Assembly (NCBI RefSeq): GCF_009857505.1
Contig: NZ_WWCP01000004.1
Span: 62,001-126,000 of the forward strand
From: Duganella lactea
GTDB lineage: Bacteria > Pseudomonadota > Gammaproteobacteria > Burkholderiales > Burkholderiaceae_D
Length of the DNA: 64,000 nucleotides
Reading direction: 5' to 3'
A program made the translations under genes and the position numbers. The notes beneath the pieces were generated by a model. It ran no database searches. It was not told where the DNA came from and saw only the letters and a program-made list of their open reading frames with translations. Below are positions 28,439 to 38,257 of the stretch, one piece after another (position 1 is the first letter of the stretch; each line of letters opens with the position of its first letter).

Positions 28439-29154
28439 TGCGCCGCACCCTGATATGGACCGCGCTGTTCGGCGCGGCCGGCCTGGCGCATGCGGCCAAA
28501 GCGCCGCAGAAAACGCCACAGCCGCCGCCACCGCAATCCCGCGAAGCCACCGAGGAAGAACGCCGCTCCTTCGACGAATACTACCGCCAGCAGGTGCCGC
28601 CGCGCGTCAGCGGCGGCGCCTCGTTGTTTGCGCCGGCGTTCGACATCCAGCGCCATCGCGGCGAACCATGGCGGGTGATCGCCCGCGTCGACTCGGCGCC
28701 GCGTCGCCACACGCCGGACCTGTGCCGGCAAATCCGCACCAGCTACATCTACAACACCAAGGCGCCCGAGGGCGAACGCTGGACGCCGTCGGCGGCGGCG
28801 CCGGAATGGTATGTGTGGCTGGCCACGCCCAAGGTGCCCTGCACCGCCGCCCGCTACACCACGCGTATGGACCCGGCGGTGCATCCGGACGACGTCAAGG
28901 CGCTGATCTGGCAGCACCGCGAACTGCTGGCGCGCGCGCGGTTGCTGTTCGCCGGGAACTCGTCGTGCGCACGCCAACGCGCGCTGACCTTCCGCCTGGC
29001 GGCGATCGAACCGGCGTCGCCGGCCAACGGCGCGCCGGTCATGGTGGGCATGGTGTTCGAGAGCGACCGCGATACCGTGGTGCGGGTGGCGGTGCGCAAG
29101 CACCGCGGCGAGTACACGGCGTGGAATGTCAGCTGCGCGACTGCTGCTGATTGA
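28438..29154 (+). CDS. exported protein of unknown function coupled to envZ
   Basis: The 238-residue protein has a signal peptide (MRRTLIWTALFGAAGLAHAA, residues 1-20), a short Pro- and Gln-rich linker and a mature domain with three cysteines widely spaced that may form disulfides. I recognise no family. Its ATG overlaps the envZ stop (TAATG), so it is translated with the osmosensor kinase and may be a periplasmic partner or target of it; that is inference. It overlaps the convergent Imm26-type gene by 26 bases at the 3-prime end. Confidence 0.75.
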   Translation: MRRTLIWTALFGAAGLAHAAKAPQKTPQPPPPQSREATEEERRSFDEYYRQQVPPRVSGGASLFAPAFDIQRHRGEPWRVIARVDSAPRRHTPDLCRQIRTSYIYNTKAPEGERWTPSAAAPEWYVWLATPKVPCTAARYTTRMDPAVHPDDVKALIWQHRELLARARLLFAGNSSCARQRALTFRLAAIEPASPANGAPVMVGMVFESDRDTVVRVAVRKHRGEYTAWNVSCATAAD

Positions 29155-29626
29155 TCGGGTGATCCGGGCCTTCCAGCAGCTTGGTCAGCAATAGCTCGAC
29201 CGAGCCATAACCGTACAGCGAATCGGCCTCCAGGCCGGTCGTTTCATACGGCACCGATTCCTCGCGCTCCGAGCGGCCGGGATCGTTGTCGGAATACGTC
29301 ACGCGCCAGGCGCGCTTGAGCGCGTCGGCGCGGCGCAGGAACTGCGGCACCGGCCAGTTCGCCGGCTGCCACACATCGAGGTCGCCCAGCACGCGCCAAT
29401 GGCCGCTGGCCAGCGCCATGTCGCCACAGCGCAGCACCTTGACCGCGTCCTGCGGGCGCAAGGTGTTCAACTCTTCCACCGACGGAAAACGCGGCAGCTT
29501 GGGACCGAACAGGTAGGCCAGCATGATCTTGCTGCCCGGCGTCATGCGCGCCACCAGCCCCCAACCGTAGCCGCCATCGAGCAACGGCACGGCAAACCAA
29601 CTCCCTTCTTGATACGACTGCTTCAT
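29129..29626 (-). CDS. Imm26-family protein (orphan immunity-like)
   Basis: The 165-residue protein begins QEGSWFAVPLLDGGYGWGLV and has the LAYLFGPKLP segment typical of immunity protein 26. In polymorphic toxin systems such proteins protect against a cognate toxin. No toxin, VgrG, Rhs or contact-dependent gene lies nearby, so here it is an orphan, either guarding against neighbours' toxins or reused for another job. It lies upstream of the divergent TPP riboswitch with no relation to it. Confidence 0.7.
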   Translation of the reverse strand: MKQSYQEGSWFAVPLLDGGYGWGLVARMTPGSKIMLAYLFGPKLPRFPSVEELNTLRPQDAVKVLRCGDMALASGHWRVLGDLDVWQPANWPVPQFLRRADALKRAWRVTYSDNDPGRSEREESVPYETTGLEADSLYGYGSVELLLTKLLEGPDHPINQQQSRS

Positions 29627-29736
29627 TCAAATCCTTTCACCGGCCGCCTTCTGGCGGCGCAAGTCCGCAGTGTAGCGACGCCGCGCAAAACACGGCGCAC
29701 GCCATCGCGGGATGACGTGTGATACACTTGCGCCCT

Positions 29737-29816
29737 CGCTAGGGGTCCTGGAACGTTGTTTCCGGGTGAGAGATACCCTTCGTACCTGATCTGGATAATG
29801 CCAGCGAAGGAAAGCG
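29737..29816 (+). promoter_or_regulatory. TPP (THI element) riboswitch aptamer
   Basis: The conserved THI-box pieces occur in order: GGGG after the P1 strand CGCT (29737-29740), TGAGAGATACCCTT (29767-29780), ACCTGATCTGGATAATGCC (29784-29802) and the closing AGCG (29813-29816) that pairs with CGCT. This binds thiamin pyrophosphate and normally turns off the downstream gene. A TACACT at 29723-29728 could be the -10 of its promoter. It controls the TonB-dependent receptor that starts 70 bases further on. Confidence 0.95.
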
Positions 29817-29842
29817 CAAAAGTCGGTCCTCCCTCCTTTGAT

Positions 29843-29882
29843 GGCTCTCTTCGCCGGCAACCAGCCGAACATGTAGAGAGCC
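29843..29882 (+). promoter_or_regulatory. ribosome-site-sequestering hairpin, likely riboswitch expression platform
   Basis: GGCTCTCT (29843-29850) is the exact complement of AGAGAGCC (29875-29882). The second arm covers the purine-rich stretch AGAGAG just before the receptor ATG at 29886, so folding of this hairpin would hide the start region. There is no T run behind it, which favours translational rather than transcriptional control. A pyrimidine-rich stretch (29828-29839) between aptamer and hairpin could pair with the aptamer's GAAGGAAAG in the ligand-free state. Confidence 0.6.
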
Positions 29883-29885
29883 GAT

Positions 29886-32027
29886 ATGTCCACACCAAAC
29901 CTTGCAGTGTCCGCCATCGCCCTGGCGGTTTTACAGATGACTTCCGGCGTCGCCCACGCCGCCGATGAGGCCGCGCCCGAACAGGCCATGCCCGAAGTGG
30001 TCGTCAACGGCGTCAAGTTCCGCGCCACCTCGGCCTCGGTTGCCGGCTTCGGCAACGCGCCGCTGCTGGACACCCCGGCCTCGGTCAGCGTGCTGACCGC
30101 GCAGCAGATGCTGGACCTGCAAATCCGCTCCACCACCGACGCCGCCCGCTACGACGCCAGCCTGAGCGACGCCTACAACGCGGTCGGCTACGCCGAGCAG
30201 TTCTCGATCCGCGGCTTCAAGCTGGACAACGCGTCGAGCTACCGCAAGGACGGCATGGCCATCGCCGGCGACACCCAGATCCCGCTGGAGAACAAGGAAC
30301 GGCTGGAAGTACTGAAAGGCCTGTCCGGCCTGCAGGCCGGCGTGGCGGCGCCGGGCGGCATCGTCAACTACGTCACCAAGCGTCCGACCGACACGCCGCT
30401 GCGCACCGTGGTGCTGGAAGCGCGCGAGCGCGGCACGCTGTACGGCGCGCTGGACCTGGGCGGCCGCTTCGACAACACCGACTTCGGCTACCGCGTCAAC
30501 GTCGCCGGCGAGCGCCTGCGCTCCTACATCAAGGGCGCCGACGGCAACCGCAAGTTCGTCTCGGCCGCCTTCGACTGGCGCCTCTCGCCGCAGGCGCTGT
30601 TGCAGGTCGACGCCGACTACCAGCGCAAATCGCAGATCACCGCGCCCGGCTACCAGCTGCTCAACAACGCCACGCTGCCCAACGTGCCGGCCGACCAGCT
30701 GCTGAACGACCAGCCGTGGAGCCGTCCGGTGGAAACCACCAGCAGCAACGTCGGTGCGCGCTTCAGCTACCAGTTCTCGCCGGACTGGAACGCCACCCTC
30801 AGCGCCAACCAGCACCACTTCAAGCGCGACGACTACACCGCCTTCCCTTACGGCTGCGGCGCGCAGGACCTGGCGCCCGGCTTCTGCGGCAATGGCGACT
30901 ACGACGTCTACAACTACATCAGCCTGGGCGAAAAGAAATCGCCGCTGACCGCGCAAGCGCTGCTGCAGGGCCGCTTCGCCACCGCCGCGATCACGCATGC
31001 ATTCACCGCCGGCGCCTCGTTCTTCAAGAACAGCGAGAAATGGGGCGACTACCTGTACGACTACTCGGGCACCAGCAACATCTACCATCCGGTGATGGTG
31101 GCGCCGGCGCCGGGCAGCAGCCAGCCGGTGTCCGAACGCCGCCGCGACAACGAGCGCGCGCTGTTCGCGCAGGATATCGTCAGCCTGAACGAACAACTCA
31201 AGCTGCACGCCGGCGCGCGCTACGTGCAGCTCAAGCGCGACGAGTATGTCGGCGTGGATCAGAACAACGTGGTGCTGCCTTACGCCCACACCGACACCGG
31301 CTTCTGGCTGCCGAACGTGGCGCTGGTGTACGCCGTGCGTCCGAACGTCTCGACCTATGTGTCTTACGCGCAGGGACTGGAGCACGGCGGCGTGGCGCCG
31401 ATGGGCACCAACAACGAACACCGCGCGCTGGCGCCGGGCAAATCGAAGCAGGTGGAAGTGGGCATCAAGGCCGATATCCGCCCCGACCTGAGCGCCAGCG
31501 TGTCGCTGTTCCAGATCCGCAAAGGGCTGGAGTACACCGACGCCGCCAATGACTTCGTGCGCAACGGCGAGGCGCAGAATCGCGGCCTGGAACTGGGGCT
31601 TGCGGGCCAGGCCACGCGCGACCTGCTGGTCGGCTTCTCGGCCACGGCGCTGAACACGCGGCAAAGCGGCACCGGCTCGCCTGAGCTGGACGGCAAGCGC
31701 GTGACCGACGTCGCCGCCTTCAAGTCGTCCGTGTATGCGGATTACGCCGTGCAGGCGGTGGCGGGCCTGAAGGTGGGCGCCAACTGGATCTACTCCGGCA
31801 AGAAAGCCTTCGACGCGGCCAACACCGTGTTCGTGCCGAAGTACCATGTGGTGAATTTGAGCGCGTCTTATGCCACGCGCGTCGGTGGCATCAACACCAC
31901 CTTCCGTGCCAACATCGACAACGCCTTCGACAAGTTCTACTGGCGCGATGTCACGCCGGACCTGGGCGGCTACCTGATGCCAGGCGCCCCGCGCACCGCG
32001 CGCATCTCGGCCACCTTCGACCTTTAA
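29886..32027 (+). CDS. TonB-dependent outer-membrane receptor under TPP control
   Basis: The 713-residue protein has a signal peptide (about 1-25, ending VAHA), a TonB-box-like MPEVVVNG, a plug domain (about 50-165, with TPASVSVLT, FSIRGFKLDN and GVAAPGGIVNYVTKRP) and a C-terminal 22-strand barrel ending with a terminal aromatic-rule strand (ISATFDL). By homology it falls in the siderophore-receptor group, but the TPP riboswitch indicates that its cargo is thiamin or a thiamin precursor. The start lies at the foot of the sequestering hairpin. It is convergent with the kinase and PnuC genes, with 3 bases between them. Confidence 0.9.
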   Translation: MSTPNLAVSAIALAVLQMTSGVAHAADEAAPEQAMPEVVVNGVKFRATSASVAGFGNAPLLDTPASVSVLTAQQMLDLQIRSTTDAARYDASLSDAYNAVGYAEQFSIRGFKLDNASSYRKDGMAIAGDTQIPLENKERLEVLKGLSGLQAGVAAPGGIVNYVTKRPTDTPLRTVVLEARERGTLYGALDLGGRFDNTDFGYRVNVAGERLRSYIKGADGNRKFVSAAFDWRLSPQALLQVDADYQRKSQITAPGYQLLNNATLPNVPADQLLNDQPWSRPVETTSSNVGARFSYQFSPDWNATLSANQHHFKRDDYTAFPYGCGAQDLAPGFCGNGDYDVYNYISLGEKKSPLTAQALLQGRFATAAITHAFTAGASFFKNSEKWGDYLYDYSGTSNIYHPVMVAPAPGSSQPVSERRRDNERALFAQDIVSLNEQLKLHAGARYVQLKRDEYVGVDQNNVVLPYAHTDTGFWLPNVALVYAVRPNVSTYVSYAQGLEHGGVAPMGTNNEHRALAPGKSKQVEVGIKADIRPDLSASVSLFQIRKGLEYTDAANDFVRNGEAQNRGLELGLAGQATRDLLVGFSATALNTRQSGTGSPELDGKRVTDVAAFKSSVYADYAVQAVAGLKVGANWIYSGKKAFDAANTVFVPKYHVVNLSASYATRVGGINTTFRANIDNAFDKFYWRDVTPDLGGYLMPGAPRTARISATFDL

Positions 32028-32030
32028 CCG

Positions 32031-32546
32031 CTAGAGCGCGGCCAGCGCCTGGTCCACCTGGGCCAGGCGCTGCGCCATGTCGCCACTGATCGGCACATAA
32101 GCGATCCCGCGCGCCGCCAACTCCTCATGCAGCATGCGATGGATGGTGACACTCACCGCTTCGCTCTCGCGCTGCAAACCATCGGCAACCCAGGGAATAT
32201 CCGGCGTGGTGACCAGCGTCAGCGCATAGTCATGCGCATCGGCCAGCAGCGCCAGTTCGGCGTCAATACCACCGAAATAATGGCGGCTATAAACGGCGGT
32301 CATCAGCGGCGCGGTATCGCAGAACAGATAACGCCGCGCGCCGGCAGCCGCCGCGTCCTCACGCGCCAACTGCGTGCGCGCGATATGGATCTGATCCGTC
32401 GCCACCGGCACGCGGCCGGCGACATCGACAAACTCGCGTAAATACTCCGGCACCCACAGCGTGCGATAGCGCGCCGCCAGCGCGGCGGCCAGCGTCGTCT
32501 TGCCCGACGACGCCGTGCCAAGAATCGCGATGCGCAAAGGCGTCAT
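32031..32546 (-). CDS. NadR-type ATPase/kinase (nicotinamide riboside kinase-like)
   Basis: The 171-residue P-loop protein has Walker A GTASSGKTT (residues 10-18), a WVPEYLREF segment and a YLFCDTAPL strand, all typical of the C-terminal kinase domain of NadR. This domain phosphorylates nicotinamide riboside to NMN after import. It overlaps the upstream pnuC stop by 4 bases (ATGA), so the two form a transport-and-trap pair. Because of the neighbouring TPP riboswitch, a thiamin-related substrate is possible. The start at 32546 is chosen for this coupling and the proper P-loop distance. Confidence 0.8.
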   Translation of the reverse strand: MTPLRIAILGTASSGKTTLAAALAARYRTLWVPEYLREFVDVAGRVPVATDQIHIARTQLAREDAAAAGARRYLFCDTAPLMTAVYSRHYFGGIDAELALLADAHDYALTLVTTPDIPWVADGLQRESEAVSVTIHRMLHEELAARGIAYVPISGDMAQRLAQVDQALAAL

Positions 32547-33157
32547 TCCAGCGCCAGACGCCGGCCACCGCTGTGCGAGTCGCCACTCCATGCGCGCAGG
32601 CCGACCACCGCCATACCAACGAACACCGCGTACAGGATGGCCGTCAGCATCAGGTGCTTGTGCAGATACAGCCCCACATACAGCACATCGACAATGATCC
32701 ACACATGCCAGTTCTCGATCTTCTTACGCGACAGCAGCAACTGGCCGACCAGCGAGCCGGCGGTCAGGAAGCCATCCGACTTCGGCACGTCGGTATCGGT
32801 GTACGTCTTGAGGAACCAGGCCAGCAGCACAAAGCCCGCCAGCCACGCCACGCCGGCGATCACGCGCCCGCGCGCCGACAGCGACGTCACCGGCAGCTTG
32901 TCATGGCGATCATCGCCATGCAGCCATTGATACCAGCCCCAGACCGACACCGAAATGAACACCAGTTGCAGTGCCATATCGCCATACAGTTTGGTGGAAA
33001 AAAATACCAGGCCGTAAATGGCCGAGGACAGAATGGAAAACAGCCAGGCCCAGTGCAGCTGCCGGATGTTCAGCAGCACCGTCAGCACCGACAACACGAA
33101 GCCCGTCATTTCCAGCGGCGTGGTAGTAAAGCCCAGCAAAGCGAAGGGTTCGTTCAT
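32543..33157 (-). CDS. pnuC: PnuC-family vitamin transporter
   Basis: The 204-residue inner-membrane protein has about seven hydrophobic helices and PnuC motifs: LYGDMALQLVFISVSVWGWY with the WGWYQW aromatic cluster, and NWHVWIIVDVLYVGLYLHKHL. PnuC proteins let vitamin nucleosides diffuse in and rely on a cytoplasmic kinase to trap them; relatives called PnuT carry thiamin and PnuX riboflavin. The kinase gene follows with a 4-base overlap. No riboswitch is visible upstream, and no strong ribosome site precedes the ATG at 33157. The substrate (nicotinamide riboside or thiamin) is undecided. Confidence 0.85.
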   Translation of the reverse strand: MNEPFALLGFTTTPLEMTGFVLSVLTVLLNIRQLHWAWLFSILSSAIYGLVFFSTKLYGDMALQLVFISVSVWGWYQWLHGDDRHDKLPVTSLSARGRVIAGVAWLAGFVLLAWFLKTYTDTDVPKSDGFLTAGSLVGQLLLSRKKIENWHVWIIVDVLYVGLYLHKHLMLTAILYAVFVGMAVVGLRAWSGDSHSGGRRLALE

Positions 33158-33353
33158 GAGATGGAACAGAAGATCAATGCCGCAGCAGTATGCGAGCTTT
33201 TATTTAAATACGCAAGGTTCAACCGCCCCTTGCCATGCCTGACAGCGCGCGGAAAACGAATTTGTCAACCTTATTAAATAGCAATAGTTGTTGATTATGC
33301 AGTTTCTCCGTGGCACAATTTTTACACCTTCCACCCAGATCATGGAGTTACGC

Positions 33354-34349
33354 ATGCGTAAAGCGCTTTTCCTCGCGGCGGCGTTGGCCGCTGGTTCCGC
33401 CCAGGCTGATTTTATTCCGGTCGCGCTGTCGGGCACGAACATTCTGACGCTGGGCGTCAACAACGGTTCGCTACAGGTCACCGAGAATTATCTCAACAAT
33501 GGACCACTGGGCAAGCTGGTGGTGCAGGCGACGCTGCTGCCGCGCACCTTCGAAAATCAACTCAACGACGTCGTTAAAACCGCCATCAACAACAGCGGCG
33601 CCAGCTTTCAGGCCGGCAAGCTGACCGGCGTGCCGACCATCACGCTGGCGCCCAATGCCAACGGTACCGTACAGATGACTTTGAGCGGCCTGAGCTACGA
33701 AGCCCGTTCCCAGTACAGCGGCACCAAATTCGGTGTTATCAACTACAGCTGCACCAATACGCTGGCGCTGCGCAACGTTGTCATCAGCGCGCAATATGGC
33801 CGCGCCGACAATAGCACCATCGCGGGCAGCGTCGGCATCACCAGCACGCCGTCGTCGTCCACGGATTGCGACAGCAATCTTAGCTGGATATTGCCGGTGA
33901 TCGGCGACCTGATCGTCAATAAAGTCAACGGCAAGATCGACGCCAAACTGCTGGCCAACCTCCAGCAATACACGGCCAACACCGCAAGCAAACTTTACTT
34001 CGGCGACGACTTCAACTGGCTGACCGGCCTCAATCGCATCGTGCCGGCCAACGCCGTGGTGCCGCTGCCGAATGGCGGCAGCTTCCCGCTGGGCCAGTAC
34101 GTCACCGACAATATCACGTACCTGCTGGCCAACAGCCAGATCAGCCTGACGATCGGCCGCGGCGCCGATTTCTCACCGGTACTGGGCACCAACGAACCGC
34201 CGCGCACGCTGGCGGGGGACGCCATCACGCTGACACTCGCCACCCCCGCGGTGACCTTTAGCGCGAACCTGAAAGAGTCGTATCAGGTGCGGTGGCAATG
34301 GAAGTGCAGCGTCGCCAAGCCGTCACTTAACTGCGCCGATCCACGCTAG
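33354..34349 (+). CDS. exported protein of unknown function
   Basis: The 331-residue protein has a clean signal peptide (MRKALFLAAALAAGSAQA, residues 1-18). The mature part is rich in Asn, Thr, Ser and Leu with alternating beta-strand patterns and has four cysteines, two at the extreme C-terminus. I recognise no domain. The ATG at 33354 follows GGAG by 7 bases; an in-frame ATG at 33342 lacks a ribosome site. Base composition is lower in GC than its neighbours, which with its Asn-rich content may indicate later acquisition or a surface role. The 196-base gap upstream is AT-rich and probably holds its promoter. Confidence 0.7.
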   Translation: MRKALFLAAALAAGSAQADFIPVALSGTNILTLGVNNGSLQVTENYLNNGPLGKLVVQATLLPRTFENQLNDVVKTAINNSGASFQAGKLTGVPTITLAPNANGTVQMTLSGLSYEARSQYSGTKFGVINYSCTNTLALRNVVISAQYGRADNSTIAGSVGITSTPSSSTDCDSNLSWILPVIGDLIVNKVNGKIDAKLLANLQQYTANTASKLYFGDDFNWLTGLNRIVPANAVVPLPNGGSFPLGQYVTDNITYLLANSQISLTIGRGADFSPVLGTNEPPRTLAGDAITLTLATPAVTFSANLKESYQVRWQWKCSVAKPSLNCADPR

Positions 34350-34388
34350 CGCCCGAGGCGATCACTGACCATCGGCGTCCGATCCTCC

Positions 34389-36524
<2,136 letters not shown>

Positions 36525-36556
36525 GATAGGGCCCCTGATGGATGACGGCGCCGATA

Positions 36557-38257
36557 TTATAGATCGAAGCTCAGCGTCAGCCTACAGCCACGGCCGGACG
36601 GCGGCGTGTCAATCAGCAGCCTGCCGCCCAGCGCCGCCATGCGCTGCTCCATCGCAATCAGTCCGAAACCATCGCCGTCCGCGCGCCTGGCGGGGTCCAG
36701 CCCGACACCGTCGTCGCTGATGCTGAGCGTCAGCGACGATGTTGTCTGCGCCAGTTGCACCAGCACCGCGCTGGCCTGGGCATGCCGCCGCACGTTCACC
36801 AGCGCCTCCTGCAGGTTGCGGAACAGCGCCATCTGCAGCGGCGCCGGCAATGATGGGACTTGCGCCTCCGGCGGTAGCTCCAGCGCACAGGCAATGCCAC
36901 TGCGGTGGCGGAACTGCTGCACCTGCCATTCCAGCGCCGCCGACAGGCCCAGGTCGAGCACCGCCGGCCGCAATTCATTCATGATCCCGCGCACGCTGCG
37001 GATGGTGGCGTCCAGATTCTCCAGCGCCAGATCCACCCGCTGCCGCAACCGTCCGCCGGCCGGGCCGGTGCGGCCCTGCAGCTGCGTCATCTCGATGCGC
37101 AGCGCCAGCAGGTTCTGTCCCAGTTCGTCGTGGATGTCGCGCGCCACGCGCTGGCGTTCCTCCTCGCGCACGGTTTCCTGGTGCGCCGCCAGCCGGCTCA
37201 GTTGCGCGCGCGAGCGCTGCAACTGCGCCGCCGTGCGCTTGTGCTGGTCCACTTCCTCCAGCAGCCGCTGATTGGCGGCGGCCAGTTCGGTGGTGCGCAG
37301 CACCACCCGCGCATCGAGCTCGCCGGACAGCGCGCGCAGCGCGGTTTCGGCCTGGCGCCGCGCGCTGATATCCGAAAACACCGCGATGAAATAATCGATG
37401 GCGCCGTCGTCGTCATACACCGACGTCAGCGACAGCGAGGCCACAAAGCGGCTGCCGTCGCGGCGCCGCCCCTCGGGCTCCCCCAGCCAGCGGCAGCCGC
37501 GCCGCAGCGCCTGCACCGCCGCCGCGTAGTGCCGCGCGGCGCCGGGACGCAGCAGGAAGCGCGGGCTGCGCCCCAGCACATCTTCGGCCGGGTAGCCGGT
37601 CAGCCGGGTAAAGGCCGGGTTGACCGCCACGATGCGCTGCGCGCGGTCGCACACCAGCACCCCTTCGCCGAGATTGTCCAACACCTCGAAGGCGCGCAGC
37701 CGGGCCGCGTCGCGCCGGCCCACCGTCCCCAGGTCGGTCAGGATCAGCCGTCCTCGCCGCGCCACGGCGTCGAGATTGGCCTCGATGCGCAGCCGGCGCG
37801 GCGCCCGGCCCGGCACCTGGCCGGGCTTGGGCGGCGGCGCCAGCGGCAACTCCAGCACCGCGCGCGCGCCGCTGGCAAACAGGTTGGCCACAAAGCGCCG
37901 CAGCCGCGGCCGCGCCGCCGGGCTGGCAAAGTACTCCAGCGGCAAGCCGGCCAGATCGTCGTGGCGCTGCTCCAGCAGCATGGCGGCGGCCTGGTTGGCG
38001 CGCACGATGCGGCCGTCGGCGTCCAACGACAAATAGCCGGCCGGCGCCTGGTCATACAGGGTGGCGTAATGGACACGGTCGGCCTGCGCCAGGTCGCGCT
38101 CGGACTGCAGCGCCGCCAGCACATGCTGTTGCAGGTCCAGTTCGATCTGGCTGGCCTGCCGCTGGTGCCACTGGCGCAGCTGCTCGCTGTCGGCCAGCGC
38201 GGTCGGCGACAGCGTTGCCTTGGCGGCGAGCGCGTCAGCGCGGCGCCGGCCCGGCAT
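36557..38257 (-). CDS. PAS-domain sensor histidine kinase with HisKA_3 (NarX-like) core
   Basis: The 566-residue kinase lacks membrane helices. It has a first PAS domain (about 65-130, DQAPAGYLSLDADGRIVRAN), a second PAS-PAC unit (about 195-325, with LTGYPAEDVLGRSPRF), a coiled coil and a HisKA_3 dimerisation domain with His376 in ARDIHDELGQNLLALR. The HATPase domain ends with DDGVGLDPARRA and GFGLIAMEQRM. Such kinases pair with NarL/FixJ-type regulators, but none is encoded here. The ATG at 38257 follows AGGTGAGG and overlaps the upstream CheB-CheR gene by 23 bases, so the two are coupled. Confidence 0.88.
   Translation of the reverse strand: MPGRRRADALAAKATLSPTALADSEQLRQWHQRQASQIELDLQQHVLAALQSERDLAQADRVHYATLYDQAPAGYLSLDADGRIVRANQAAAMLLEQRHDDLAGLPLEYFASPAARPRLRRFVANLFASGARAVLELPLAPPPKPGQVPGRAPRRLRIEANLDAVARRGRLILTDLGTVGRRDAARLRAFEVLDNLGEGVLVCDRAQRIVAVNPAFTRLTGYPAEDVLGRSPRFLLRPGAARHYAAAVQALRRGCRWLGEPEGRRRDGSRFVASLSLTSVYDDDGAIDYFIAVFSDISARRQAETALRALSGELDARVVLRTTELAAANQRLLEEVDQHKRTAAQLQRSRAQLSRLAAHQETVREEERQRVARDIHDELGQNLLALRIEMTQLQGRTGPAGGRLRQRVDLALENLDATIRSVRGIMNELRPAVLDLGLSAALEWQVQQFRHRSGIACALELPPEAQVPSLPAPLQMALFRNLQEALVNVRRHAQASAVLVQLAQTTSSLTLSISDDGVGLDPARRADGDGFGLIAMEQRMAALGGRLLIDTPPSGRGCRLTLSFDL

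Noticed and set aside
29886..32027. Siderophore receptor label for the TonB-dependent protein
   Set aside because: The family resemblance is general, but the TPP riboswitch directly upstream makes an iron cargo unlikely.
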